Shown here: positions 18,237-28,202 of the stretch, one piece after another | Layout: each line of letters opens with the position of its first letter | Position numbering within the stretch: position 1 is the first letter of the stretch | DNA from: Rhizobium gallicum bv. gallicum R602sp | Lineage (GTDB): Bacteria > Pseudomonadota > Alphaproteobacteria > Rhizobiales > Rhizobiaceae | NCBI RefSeq assembly: GCF_000816845.1 | Contig: NZ_CP006880.1 | Span: 124,001 to 188,000, forward strand | Length of the DNA stretch: 64,000 nucleotides | Direction of reading: 5' to 3' | Position numbers and translations under genes: made by a program | The notes under the pieces: model-generated | Seen by the model: the letters and a program-made list of their open reading frames with translations, nothing else | Database searches by the model: none | What the model was told of the DNA's origin: nothing

Positions 18237-21200
18237 GACGCGCACTCCTTGATCGCTTCAGCTATCGCTGCGAGGACCGATTCCGATGTCTCAGTCCCGG
18301 CGGCAGCGACGATGAATGTGATGCCCTTGTCCTCCAGGCCGCGTCCGACCAGACCTTGGAGATCCTCGGCGATCACTGCGAAGCGGTGATCGCGCCAGAT
18401 CCACTCAACCAAATGACCTTCGATCACGATCGGACGATTGTCGGCCGGCGGGAGGCCATGGGATTTCAGTGCCTCGGCGAAATCGCTCTTAGAGTGCTCA
18501 CCATCAGTCACCCGGGCGGGGCCTGTTACCACCAGTTCTGCGTTAGCCAACCTGGAGAGCAGTAGGCGGAACTGTAGGGAACGACGATCGATGACTTCGT
18601 GGTCTGTCTGATTGTAGTACGAGAGCAAGCACTTATAGCAGCCTGCCACGCAGCGCGGATCTCCCTTGTCCTCCAGAGCGTCGACATGCCGTCCATTAAC
18701 CTGGAAGTACTCAAGATCGAAATGGCAGATGGAGATCGCGGTGTCGACAACGCGGCGAAGGGTTTCGGTTTCCTTGACAAGTCTCGCGAGAACGCCGGCC
18801 CCGCCCTCTGTCGCCTCATAGACCAGTATGGCATGGCGGTCATCGCGCGACGGCAGTGGTTCGCCAAGTACCTCTCCCTCCTCGAGTTGAAAAGTCATCT
18901 CGATGCCGCGAAGAAGGGCATGCTGGAGGGTCGCTGTCGTTTCGACTGGCAACCTGTCTCCGCGGAAGCGGATCAGGAGTGCATTCTTTCTATCCTCAAC
19001 GAATGGTACGATGTTCTGCGGTCGAACCTTGCTCGGATCCCTGATGGCATCCGCGTCCTCGTCCTCGGCCGCCGCCAACCAGTAGCCGCTTGCCGGGTTG
19101 ATGGGATAGCCCAGGCTATCGTTCTTGGCACGGCGGCGAAGGCCCACATTGAAGCGACGGATGAGAGTCGCGGGTCCGAAAGACAGATCCGCGAACGCCT
19201 CACCGCCTTCGACCAACTGAGACGTCCTCACGTCCAATCGACCGGCGTCGCGGACGGGCCACTCGAAAACGGTGCGGATCTCGAAGCCCTGCCGTTGGCG
19301 ATCCTCGTCGTTAGCGGTGATTCGGTCGGCCGGCATCGTTTCGACGCTCTCAATACGGAAGCCGTCCCGGATCTCGTCGGCGTCAGCCAACGTCGTTCCG
19401 CAGTTACGGCAAAAGTCCGGCTTTGGCACTGCATGCGAGCAGCCACACTCGCCGCAGATAACAAAGGCCTGCGTTGTGAGCTCGCCATTAGTCTCCTGCA
19501 CGCCGGCGCGGATAATGACCCGGTTCACTCGGTGCGCGCGGCCCTCGTGATAGATCAGGCTTCGGGGCCCGAATTCGGAGATGCCGACGAACCGCGATCG
19601 TTGAATCGGGGCACGCGACTTCGACCCCCGGTACGAGCTCACAAATGCGGTGAGTGGCAGACGAGGGAAGTTGTAGCCCGGCAAAAACCCTTCAGTGGCC
19701 AGGTACCGGTAGGTGAAGTAGTCGGAGCTCTGGTTGTCCTCGCCAGCCAGGAGGAGCTGGATCTGGTCTTGGGCTTGCGCGGTTAGGCGTCGCGCTACGC
19801 GACGCTCCTGCTCGGAGGACGCGTAGCGGGAGAAAGCCTGCTGGGCGTCCCTTAACTGCTGCTCGGCAGATGTGAGCAATGACCGCCAGCGATCGAAAGC
19901 TTCGTTAAAGCGCACTGGCGCCTGCTTCATGATCCGCTCGGCATAAGCGTCGATGTCGCCAAGCCACGGGAGGTCTTCGCTTTCATCGTCGAACTCGCGA
20001 TGTAGAATGTCCTTGGCAACAGCAGCTGCTCTATCCTTGGCCGCATCGTTTGCTGTCGCGGCTGCAATATCGCGCTTCAGCGAATTGCGATCGTTCTCCA
20101 AATCTACGACCTGGGCGATCTTCGCGCTCAGGATTGCTTCCGTCTCAGCGATCCAGATTGCCTGCAGGTGGCTCTCGACAAGGTCCTGGTTCTTTAGCTC
20201 GATTGTGGGAGCCCGCACGCGGCCCGCGACAATGTCGTTCTTGTTGTTGAAGTAGTACTGATCGTGTGGCGATTGCGCGGCACAATAGGTGACGATCAAC
20301 GCCGCTTGTCCGTTTCGTCCCGCTCGGCCACCGCGTTGTGCGTAGTTGGCCGGAGTCGGCGGCACGTTCCGGAGGAAGACCGCATCGAGATCGGCGATGT
20401 CGACGCCAAGCTCCATTGTAGGCGAGCAGAACATCACCGGAAGGAACGTCGGGGTGTCAGCGAGCTCCTGCAGCTTGGCCGCGAACTTGGGAAGTTCGCG
20501 CATCCTTGCCCGATCCGCAGCCCTAAAGCGAAACCGAGCCTCGCGGACCTCTCTGGTCACCTGGTCGACCTGGGCGGTGTGCTCGCGCGCCTCGAGGCCG
20601 AACAACGCTGGGTCCTTTCGGCTCAACATCTCCGCTAAGGTCGCATAAAGTTCGGCGAAGAAAGCGTTACCGCCGTCGCGCGTGGTGGCAGCCGCCTCAC
20701 CAAGCTTGAAAACGAACGCGCTCGGATAGATCACCCAATTGGGATTGATCTCGCCGGCGTAGGAGTCCCGACGCTCGAGGATTTCGTTGGTCAGAACTTC
20801 CAGTAAATCCTCCAGGACATGATTGTATTCCTCGACAGTCAGTCGATGTCCCCAAATCTTTCCCGCGCGAAGCTGCCGACCAAGCGCGGACGTCGGGCCG
20901 GATCGAATGCGCAAGGCTTCGTCACGAGCTACAATGTTTTTGGCGGGTGGATTGAGGAACAACGCCGACGACTGCCGGGAATTCTCCTCAGACAGATTCC
21001 ACGGGGCTCGCAGTAACCCTTGAGAGCGGTCGCGCAATGCCTGCACGTTAGCGGCATCGAGCGAAACGGACTTGATGGCTAGATTGATCCGCATGTGATC
21101 GAGCAGCACGCGCATTCCCGTTTCGCGAACCGCAGCCGGTGCGTTGGCGAGAACGGGATGCCGACGCTCGAAGCGGTGGTCGGCCGCGGCAATGTCCGCT

Positions 21201-23437
21201 AGCCCCTTGTACTCGACCTTCATCATGCCGAGTCGAGCAAGATTAGGGTTGGTGATGCGCCAGATCTTGAGCTGGTCCACCCAGAAACGATGGATTAGCA
21301 CCTCGCGCAGTGCCCTTTCGGCATCTGAAAGTGCTGCACCTTGGAGTTCGGGGTTCGACAACCACTCGATGCGCAGTCCCAGATGCTTCGAATCAAAGCC
21401 AAGGCAGCGCTGCAGTTCGCGACCGATCTGGTCGTCCTCAAGACCGGCTTCGCCGGCTTGTTGCAATGCGAGCAGCGTCGCAGCGCGCATGAGCGAGACG
21501 AAAACGAAGTCGTTAAAGTGCCCGGACTGAAGGGCAGCGTCCTGGCGGTTGTCGATGAAGCCCAAAATCTTCCGGTTGTGACGGTCCTGGTCGGAATTGG
21601 GCCGGTTCATCCAGTTTAGGATTGACGACACAATGATCGTGCTAGCGGAGCCGCGGCCTTCGGCGGTCAGGCCAGCGAGGCGAGCGCGGTCCGTTCCCCG
21701 CGAGCTGGTGGCCTCGCCGCAGGCCGGACAGAAGCGATATCGCCCGGGTTGAAACCAACCTTCGGTACCGCCGGTTTCGACCAGGTCGCCAGTGGGGGCG
21801 ACGCGAACAAAGTGGTGCCGCCTCCGCGCGTATTCGCTCTTGAGCCTGACCTGCCCCGATTTCGTGGTTTCTTGCCACGCCTCTGGATAGTCCTCAACGG
21901 CGTCACTGAAATCGAGATCACTCCCCGATGGCATGAAGAAGCCGGCCTCTGAGCCGTCGTCGGCAGCGCTGTCGGCCATTTCGTCGATATCTCGCTCGAC
22001 CAGGATCTCCTTGCTTTCGATCGTGCGGCGGATCACCGGCAGATGCTCTTGTCCGCAATGCGGGCAAAAGCGGAGTTGGTACAACCGCTTGTCGCCGGCC
22101 TCGTCCGGCAGGAAGCGCTGGCCGTTGAAGACCACGCGACGTTCGCCCTCGGGCTGGATCGTCATGTAGACTTGACCCGCGCCAGAGATGAACTGGTGTA
22201 GCCGAACTCCTAGGAAAGCCTTCTCGCTGCCGCTGCCGGTCCGCACTTTCTCGCTCCGACCGAGGACGAGTAGGAAACGCTCCAAAAAGCTCTGACACGT
22301 TACGAGATCCACGTCGCTGTCTTCTGACAACTTAGTTGCAGCATCCGTTAACGATCGGGGTGTCGCCCTGAGCCACGTGCCATCAAGCATGCCGTCCTTC
22401 TTCCCGGCGCGGACGCCGAGCACAGTCTCGATCCAAATGGCAATGGGATGAGACGCCAGCTGGGCATTGCTTGCACTCTCGTCCATGGGCGCCGAGATTG
22501 CCTGTGCGAGCCGGTCCCGTATTTTGTCCGCGTGGAGCTGGGGATCGGTGCGACGTTCGAGCCGCTCGGTGACCACGCGGCTCGGGGGGATGTCACAGTC
22601 GAACAGTTTGGAGGCGACATTAGCAACCGTGACCTCAGGCCGGTCATCGCTAGACATAGTAGCCGAGGTGCCGATGCACTGAAGGCCTCTGGGCGCGAGC
22701 TTCCGCCTTATTCGCCGTACCAGCATGGCGACGTCGGCGCCCTGCCGTCCGCGGTAGGTATGGAGCTCGTCGAGCACCAGAGTAGAGAGGCCGGCGCAGT
22801 TCTCAAGCACCTTTCTATCGACATCGTCCTGTCGGGTCATCAGCAGTTCGAGCATGACGAAATTTGTGAGTAGTATGTCCGGTGGATCGTCCGCAATCGC
22901 GCGGCGCTCCTCTTGGCTTTCCTGTCCGGTGTACCGCTTGAAGGTCACCTTCAGTTCTTCGGCCTTGCCATTGAAGTACTTCGCCAACTCCTCCTGCTGC
23001 GAGTTGGCCAAAGCGTTCATCGGATAGACTATGATCGCGCGCGTCCTGCGTCGGCCGCCGTGGCGCTCTTTCAGCGCGGCACTGATGATGGGGATGAAGT
23101 AGCATAGCGACTTGCCGGAGCCGGTCCCCGTGGTGACGATAAAGTCCTTGCCTTCTGCGCCGAATTCTGCGGCCATTTGCTGATGGTAGCGCAAGGTCCA
23201 GCCCGAGAAGATATCGCCGCAGCCCGGATGCAGGACGCCTTCATCTACCAATTGCGCAACGGTTGCTCCTGGCTTGTACTCTGGATTAATTTGCAACACC
23301 GGCTCCGGCCAGAACCGCCGGGACGCGTATTCCGCGTCGATCTGATCGAAAATGTCCTTTGACTTGATGTTGGCAAACGACCGGCTGAAGCCTTCATACT
23401 GGTCGACTAAGGACCGAGCGAGATCAAATACGTCCAT
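18233..23437 (-). CDS. DEAD-box/DUF1998 superhelicase (COG1205-like)
   Basis: This 1734-residue protein is the first gene of the operon, with AGGAGG just upstream of its ATG. The N-terminal helicase has TTGTGSGKSLCYF (about 102-114), LVLDELHTYRGRQGAD (about 220-235) and IGTSATM. The C-terminal RecA lobe has FCSPTMELGVDIADLD and YAQRGGRAGRNGQ. Several cysteine pairs (CPHCGQ, CPACGE, CGECGCSH, CRNCG) suggest zinc sites. The C-terminus carries DUF1998 features (ATEGGAGVLARL, CVAGCYKCLLSYYNQ). DISARM has a helicase (DrmA) and a separate DUF1998 protein (DrmB). Here both are one chain, as in COG1205 helicases such as DruE or MrfA. Confidence 0.85.
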   Translation of the reverse strand: MDVFDLARSLVDQYEGFSRSFANIKSKDIFDQIDAEYASRRFWPEPVLQINPEYKPGATVAQLVDEGVLHPGCGDIFSGWTLRYHQQMAAEFGAEGKDFIVTTGTGSGKSLCYFIPIISAALKERHGGRRRTRAIIVYPMNALANSQQEELAKYFNGKAEELKVTFKRYTGQESQEERRAIADDPPDILLTNFVMLELLMTRQDDVDRKVLENCAGLSTLVLDELHTYRGRQGADVAMLVRRIRRKLAPRGLQCIGTSATMSSDDRPEVTVANVASKLFDCDIPPSRVVTERLERRTDPQLHADKIRDRLAQAISAPMDESASNAQLASHPIAIWIETVLGVRAGKKDGMLDGTWLRATPRSLTDAATKLSEDSDVDLVTCQSFLERFLLVLGRSEKVRTGSGSEKAFLGVRLHQFISGAGQVYMTIQPEGERRVVFNGQRFLPDEAGDKRLYQLRFCPHCGQEHLPVIRRTIESKEILVERDIDEMADSAADDGSEAGFFMPSGSDLDFSDAVEDYPEAWQETTKSGQVRLKSEYARRRHHFVRVAPTGDLVETGGTEGWFQPGRYRFCPACGEATSSRGTDRARLAGLTAEGRGSASTIIVSSILNWMNRPNSDQDRHNRKILGFIDNRQDAALQSGHFNDFVFVSLMRAATLLALQQAGEAGLEDDQIGRELQRCLGFDSKHLGLRIEWLSNPELQGAALSDAERALREVLIHRFWVDQLKIWRITNPNLARLGMMKVEYKGLADIAAADHRFERRHPVLANAPAAVRETGMRVLLDHMRINLAIKSVSLDAANVQALRDRSQGLLRAPWNLSEENSRQSSALFLNPPAKNIVARDEALRIRSGPTSALGRQLRAGKIWGHRLTVEEYNHVLEDLLEVLTNEILERRDSYAGEINPNWVIYPSAFVFKLGEAAATTRDGGNAFFAELYATLAEMLSRKDPALFGLEAREHTAQVDQVTREVREARFRFRAADRARMRELPKFAAKLQELADTPTFLPVMFCSPTMELGVDIADLDAVFLRNVPPTPANYAQRGGRAGRNGQAALIVTYCAAQSPHDQYYFNNKNDIVAGRVRAPTIELKNQDLVESHLQAIWIAETEAILSAKIAQVVDLENDRNSLKRDIAAATANDAAKDRAAAVAKDILHREFDDESEDLPWLGDIDAYAERIMKQAPVRFNEAFDRWRSLLTSAEQQLRDAQQAFSRYASSEQERRVARRLTAQAQDQIQLLLAGEDNQSSDYFTYRYLATEGFLPGYNFPRLPLTAFVSSYRGSKSRAPIQRSRFVGISEFGPRSLIYHEGRAHRVNRVIIRAGVQETNGELTTQAFVICGECGCSHAVPKPDFCRNCGTTLADADEIRDGFRIESVETMPADRITANDEDRQRQGFEIRTVFEWPVRDAGRLDVRTSQLVEGGEAFADLSFGPATLIRRFNVGLRRRAKNDSLGYPINPASGYWLAAAEDEDADAIRDPSKVRPQNIVPFVEDRKNALLIRFRGDRLPVETTATLQHALLRGIEMTFQLEEGEVLGEPLPSRDDRHAILVYEATEGGAGVLARLVKETETLRRVVDTAISICHFDLEYFQVNGRHVDALEDKGDPRCVAGCYKCLLSYYNQTDHEVIDRRSLQFRLLLSRLANAELVVTGPARVTDGEHSKSDFAEALKSHGLPPADNRPIVIEGHLVEWIWRDHRFAVIAEDLQGLVGRGLEDKGITFIVAAAGTETSESVLAAIAEAIKECAS

Positions 23438-23814
23438 TGCCCCTCCTAAAGGACGCGAAAGCTCTCGGTGAACATGACTAAAAACATTTCTTCGTTGTTC
23501 CCCTTCGAACGCGCATCCATTGCATTGGCCGTTTCAGCCGATTCCTTGCCACGAAGCGCGTACCATTGATTAATGCCCGTTGTTAAATTAACCAACATCA
23601 GACAAGCCAAGCGCGACTCATGTCATGGTTGAAGTCAGCCCGCGCCTGTGTTGCTAAATTCGTTCCTAATTTACTACTCAGATCAGCTCTTTTAATAAAC
23701 AAGAAAACAGCTAATAAGTGCATTAACGATAATTTTTCCCAGCGTTTATTTCTAATAATCATCGAAGTTGATGGCAACTCATTCACTCCGATGATTTTGA
23801 TCACAGCGAAAGCG
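23438..23814. promoter_or_regulatory. AT-rich divergent promoter region of the defence locus
   Basis: This 377-bp segment separates the minus-strand helicase operon from the plus-strand PLD gene and is clearly more AT-rich than its surroundings. The PLD frame continues upstream to 23620, but that stretch is AT-rich and lacks family resemblance, so I treat it as regulatory. An imperfect dyad (GTTGTTAA, one base, TTAACCAAC) lies at 23579-23596. Promoters for both directions are inferred to be here; no regulator gene is adjacent. Confidence 0.5.
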
Positions 23815-26220
23815 ATGCTTCTCGAAATTTCTCCCCTCGACATATTGCGGAGCGACCGTTGGCGCTCCTTGCTGATGACAACCTATTCGCTGAGCCTGTC
23901 GTTTCTGGAAGCCGTGCCTCTTCAGGCGCTCGGTGACAATCGGCGCGACGTCACGATCCTGGCCGATATCGAGGGCTACCGCGCTTCGCTATCTGAAACA
24001 GGCGCATCGAACGCCGGGGTTGGCTATGACGTCATTCCGATCGCCGTCGTCGGAAGTGGCGTGTTTCATCCGAAGATCACGCTGCTTGCATCGCACGAAG
24101 GCGAGCTGCGGGCGCTGGTCGGATCGGGAAATCTCACCATGGGCGGCTGGGGATTCAACGCTGAGGTCGCCGAATACCTCAACCCCGAAACCGACCCGGA
24201 AGCCTTCACCGATCTGGCTGACTTTCTCCTCTCGCTTGGGGAGACCCTCGGCCAAGGCCGCCTTCGCTCCGACCCTTCCGCGCTGCCGCCGCTCCAGAAA
24301 TTCGCCGATCTCTGTCTTGCGGCCGGCGATCGCAAGAGCGGCGGGCCAACCCGTGTCCTGCATTCCGTCAATCGGGCGCTCGCACCGCAGGTCGTCGAGA
24401 TGGCAAGGGAGCTCGGGGGCGCGAGGTCGCTGACCGTTTTGTCACCTTATTTCGGCGGCCCGAAAGCGGTTGTCGACCTCGCGCGTGACCTCGGCTGCAA
24501 GACGGTTAATGTGTTCGTTCCGCCGAAAGTGCCCTTCTGGTTCGACTTCGATTTGGCCAAGACCCTCGGCCTAGCGGCCCAACCCGTCACCAGCCCGCTG
24601 TTCTCGGGCGAGAAGCTGCTGCACGCCAAGGCCTTCGATATTGAATGCGCCAAGGGGCGTCTCACGATTACCGGGAGCGCAAATGCGACGGTCAATGGTC
24701 TGGGCCTTGGCAGCGTCGAGGTGGTCGTTGCACGCGTATCAGACGGTGCGCCATGGCTCGGCTGGAGCCGAGCGGGTTATCCCAAGGGCCTCGTTGGCGA
24801 GGGTGGCCAGGAGCCGCACCATACGGCGTCGCCATGCCTGATTGCACGGCTGGATGGCGGCGCGGTCAACGGCCGCATCCTCGACGTCCCCGCTCCGGAA
24901 GGATCCTGGAATGCCTCGCTCTATGCTCCCGGTCGGTTCGAGGCGATCGGTGCAGTCGAGCTCGCGGCTGATGGACGATTCATGATCGAGCGCAGGAGGG
25001 TCGATGCGGTCGTCTCGTCACTGCAGCTGGTGCTGGCGCGCGGCGAAGAGACCGTCCGCGGCTGGCTGGTGATGACGGACATCATCGCGGCCGTCCGCGA
25101 GCGCGGCGCGATTGCCGAAGCCATGGCGCGCGCGGCCGGTGGGGCCGAAAACCCGCGCGACAACGATATCATCGCGGGCTTCTTCACCAAGCATCCCGAG
25201 GCCTTCCTGGCTGGCGACTTACCGATCGCGTCCGGGAGCAATTCTGCCAGCGCCGACAAGGAGGAGGCCTCGCACCTGGTGCCGGCCGGCGAGCTCGGGC
25301 TTGGCGACGCCTTGAAGCCGGAAAATGATCGCGCTGCCTCGGGCGCGGGCCAGTCGGCGTTCCAGAAACTCATCGCGCGGTTCCGCCAGAGGATCACCGA
25401 GGCGCCGCGGCGGGGGCAGGGGCACGGGCATGAGAACGATGCCGGAGATGGCGGCGATGACGGAAGCGGGGAAAGTGTCTGGTCGAATGCAGACCTCCTG
25501 GCCGGCGCGATCGGCTCCTTCATGCGCAAGATCGACGAGTCTCCGGACGGACCAACGAAACGGGAGAACATCCTGTCGGTGCTCGACTTCATTCTCTATG
25601 GCGCCGACAATGTCGAGGAACCCGAGCAGTTCCTGAAGACCTACTTGCCGGTCTGGCGAAACCTCGCAAGGCGCGCCGGACCAGCACGTACTGGCCTGGA
25701 CACGCTCGACCGGTGCTATGCCGTCGCGACGGTGGCTCCTGGCCTTCGCGAGCCGAAAAAGAGCGCTGAGATCCACAAGGCGCTGGAGATCTGGTTTCGT
25801 GGCGGATTGACCAAGGACCACTGCGATCTTCTCGAAAAGCCACCAACGGGCCATCGCGAAAGCCAGCTCGCGGCAGAGGTCCGCGCCATGGACTGGAAGC
25901 TTGCCGTTACCGGGATACTTGCCGCGCCGACATCATGGCAGCGCACTCGAGCCCTGATCGCCGCGCTCGACGGGGAGGGGTCGATGCCCGATCTTTCGGG
26001 TGTCGCAAAGCCCGAGGAGATCGCGGCCTTCGGCAGGATCTGTCGAGGCATCCGACGGCGGGAAACCGTCTTCGTTCGCAGGGACTGGAGGCATTGCCCA
26101 TCCTGTAACATGAAGCTTGCCGCCGTCGAAGCGGGCCGCCTGCGCAAGGGCGGAATCGCCAGCTGCCAAGGGCTGAAGTGTACCGCGATCATCGTCGACA
26201 TCCAGCCGGAGGAAACCTGA
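23815..26220 (+). CDS. Phospholipase D-fold protein with C-terminal zinc ribbon
   Basis: The protein is about 801 residues from ATG 23815. Two PLD half-sites are visible: FHPKITLL (H85, K87) with GSGNLTMGG (103-111), and LHAKAFDI (H270, K272) with TGSANATVNG (286-295). A long C-terminal helical region follows, and the end has a zinc-ribbon pattern (CPSCN, then a later C-x5-C pair, CQGLKC). PLD-fold proteins in defence loci include DrmC of DISARM and DpdK; they may cut DNA or bind it. It diverges from the helicase operon and is followed with no gap by the 551-residue gene. The start is uncertain, since 23620 and 23791 are in frame. Confidence 0.75.
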   Translation: MLLEISPLDILRSDRWRSLLMTTYSLSLSFLEAVPLQALGDNRRDVTILADIEGYRASLSETGASNAGVGYDVIPIAVVGSGVFHPKITLLASHEGELRALVGSGNLTMGGWGFNAEVAEYLNPETDPEAFTDLADFLLSLGETLGQGRLRSDPSALPPLQKFADLCLAAGDRKSGGPTRVLHSVNRALAPQVVEMARELGGARSLTVLSPYFGGPKAVVDLARDLGCKTVNVFVPPKVPFWFDFDLAKTLGLAAQPVTSPLFSGEKLLHAKAFDIECAKGRLTITGSANATVNGLGLGSVEVVVARVSDGAPWLGWSRAGYPKGLVGEGGQEPHHTASPCLIARLDGGAVNGRILDVPAPEGSWNASLYAPGRFEAIGAVELAADGRFMIERRRVDAVVSSLQLVLARGEETVRGWLVMTDIIAAVRERGAIAEAMARAAGGAENPRDNDIIAGFFTKHPEAFLAGDLPIASGSNSASADKEEASHLVPAGELGLGDALKPENDRAASGAGQSAFQKLIARFRQRITEAPRRGQGHGHENDAGDGGDDGSGESVWSNADLLAGAIGSFMRKIDESPDGPTKRENILSVLDFILYGADNVEEPEQFLKTYLPVWRNLARRAGPARTGLDTLDRCYAVATVAPGLREPKKSAEIHKALEIWFRGGLTKDHCDLLEKPPTGHRESQLAAEVRAMDWKLAVTGILAAPTSWQRTRALIAALDGEGSMPDLSGVAKPEEIAAFGRICRGIRRRETVFVRRDWRHCPSCNMKLAAVEAGRLRKGGIASCQGLKCTAIIVDIQPEET

Positions 26221-27876
26221 GTGAACCAGTTGCTCCAGGACATGGATCTCGATTTTGCGACAGCGCCGGGCGCGCGGCTGATCACCAAGCTTGCCCTGAA
26301 GGACGGAGGCGTGGATCCGCTCGGCCTGCGCCAGATCAATCTCGACCTGATGGATCGGGCCATCCCGGGGATCAACAACACAACGGTTTTCATCCGTCCA
26401 TACGCCTTCATGGCCTGGGCCTGGTGGAAGACCAATGACCTCCTGTCGAACGGCGGCAAGAAGGATATCGATTCCGCGGCGGCGAAGGACTTCGTCATGC
26501 GCCTCGAGGTCATCTACGCCTGGTCGCACATGCTGGCCGGCGGACGCGACCTGCCTGGGATGGCGGTGTTGAGGAGTTGCATGCCAATGGATGGTGGGGC
26601 CCCCTTTACCTTCAAGGGCGCGAATTGGGAAACCGTCAAGAAGAAGCGCCAGGCTTCCACGTCGATCATGGACGCGATCCAGTACGGCCCCTCGATCAAG
26701 GCGCTCGGGTACCTTGAGCAGACGTCCGTCATCGGCGTCTTTCGGCCGACCGAACAGGTCATGCCTGCCGTCAGGGCGATTGATGCGATCGTGTCCAGGT
26801 CTGCCATTCGCCACATGGTCGAACCCGGTGTGGTCACCTTCCGCCCCGAGGAGGTGGAGTCCCTGAACGACGCTCTTCCACCGTCGGAGCCGTCGAACGA
26901 GGAACGGGACGTCTTTCGCAGGCTGTTCGAACCGGGGCGGGAAACGGGCAGGACGGATTTCACGCGGCGCAATGACACGCTGGCGCTAGTCCTTGAAGCC
27001 ATCAATGCGACACCGGACGGCTTGACGGTGCCGGAGCTGCGTACCGTCCTGGCATCCGGCGTGCTGCCAGGAGGACGCGCGCTGGTCCGCGCCGGATCGA
27101 ATGATACCGGACTGCTAGCGACGTGGCTGCTGATGTCCTCCCTACAGGTGCGACAACTGCAACGCCTGGCGCTTGAAAGCATGCTCGTCTGGATCGAGGT
27201 AATGATCAGGACAAACGGCGGGTCGGCATCGACGGATGCCCTCGTTGCAATGGCGCTGCGCCAAGCCGAGGATTTCGATAAGGACTTGGCCGGTCCGACG
27301 GTTGGCGACCTGCTCACCACTCTTGCGCAACGATGCGAGGATCGCGGCTGGCCGAGTGCCGCTGCCACGGGTGAGACGAATTTCGTCGCGCTGAGCAACA
27401 GACTTAGTCTCGCGCAGCGCGGCGGCCCTGGCAGCTACGAGACCATTCCGGGCCTTGTCCTGTCGGCCCTTGGCTACGTGCAGGCCATGTATGCGGCCCT
27501 CAAGCAAGAAGGCGCCGACGATGGCCGGCTTGGTGAGCTGGGAGGGCGATCGGATCGCTTCCCAATATCGCTCCAGCACCGGCGGCTCCTGTCGCTGACG
27601 GAAGCGACGGTCGAAACCCTCTGGCGAGAGCTGATCGAGACCTGGGTGATCGGGCAGCATGTCCGATGGTCGGTGGCGCGAAACGGCGACGGCACGCAGC
27701 GCCTTCGGCTTGCGCTCGGCGACAGCGGGTGGCTGAGCGTCCACAAGAGGTTGAGCGGTCCATTCGGGCCGACGCCCGACCGCCTGTTGTCCGCCCTGTC
27801 GCTCGCTGCCCAATGCAGCATGATTGCGCGTGATGACACGGACGCCGAACCGCGATTCATGGCGGGCGGTAATTAA
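26221..27876 (+). CDS. Unrecognised 551-residue protein paired with the PLD protein
   Basis: I do not recognise this family. It begins with GTG directly after the PLD stop codon. GGAGG at 26208-26212, inside the PLD gene end, has ideal spacing, so translation is coupled. The sequence is soluble and mostly helical, with no signal peptide, no membrane segment and no classical nuclease or NTPase motif that I can see. Notable stretches are NTTVFIRPYAFMAWAWWKT near the N-terminus, a winged-helix-like region (LALVLEAINATPDGLTVPEL, about 250-270) and an end rich in Arg and Leu. The strict pairing suggests it acts with the PLD protein, perhaps as a recognition or regulatory subunit. Confidence 0.7.
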   Translation: MNQLLQDMDLDFATAPGARLITKLALKDGGVDPLGLRQINLDLMDRAIPGINNTTVFIRPYAFMAWAWWKTNDLLSNGGKKDIDSAAAKDFVMRLEVIYAWSHMLAGGRDLPGMAVLRSCMPMDGGAPFTFKGANWETVKKKRQASTSIMDAIQYGPSIKALGYLEQTSVIGVFRPTEQVMPAVRAIDAIVSRSAIRHMVEPGVVTFRPEEVESLNDALPPSEPSNEERDVFRRLFEPGRETGRTDFTRRNDTLALVLEAINATPDGLTVPELRTVLASGVLPGGRALVRAGSNDTGLLATWLLMSSLQVRQLQRLALESMLVWIEVMIRTNGGSASTDALVAMALRQAEDFDKDLAGPTVGDLLTTLAQRCEDRGWPSAAATGETNFVALSNRLSLAQRGGPGSYETIPGLVLSALGYVQAMYAALKQEGADDGRLGELGGRSDRFPISLQHRRLLSLTEATVETLWRELIETWVIGQHVRWSVARNGDGTQRLRLALGDSGWLSVHKRLSGPFGPTPDRLLSALSLAAQCSMIARDDTDAEPRFMAGGN

Positions 27877-28202
27877 TCGCAGACCGCACGCCGGATGCTT
27901 AGCAAGTGGCACCCACCTTGATTTTGAGAGATCGACGTCCGGCCTTTGGTGGTGATCGAACTCGCTAGGGCCAGCAAAAATCGTATTCGTTCAGAGGTTG
28001 CGCCCTTGCAACTCCAAGAAGACAAACGTATATCCAAGTCGATTTCAGCAATAGGCTGTAGCTCACGGCTCTACGGAAAGTTCGACCTTCGGGTTGTCCT
28101 CATGTACGAGCTTCGGGAATACACTATTGTTCTCTCAGTTGACGACTCCATGGTTAAACATGGGTTGCAGTTTGCTGAAGTCTCGCAATGGAGGATTTGC
28201 CG
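27877..28202 (+). other. Leader region of the reverse transcriptase unit, possible ncRNA or small gene
   Basis: About 325 bp precede the reverse transcriptase unit. Two short hairpins are visible: GTTGC/GCAAC with a six-base loop at 27997-28012, and CCATG/CATGG with a six-base loop at 28148-28163. An 86-codon frame (27946-28206, GTG start) ends with TGA overlapping the next ATG, so it could instead be a small gene; it resembles nothing I know. Retrons and several defence reverse transcriptases use a structured RNA encoded beside the enzyme, which makes this stretch a candidate. Confidence 0.35.

Noticed and set aside
18599..19786. A 395-codon plus-strand frame inside the helicase gene
   Set aside because: Antisense shadow of the DUF1998 helicase; composition unlike a real protein and no ribosome binding site.
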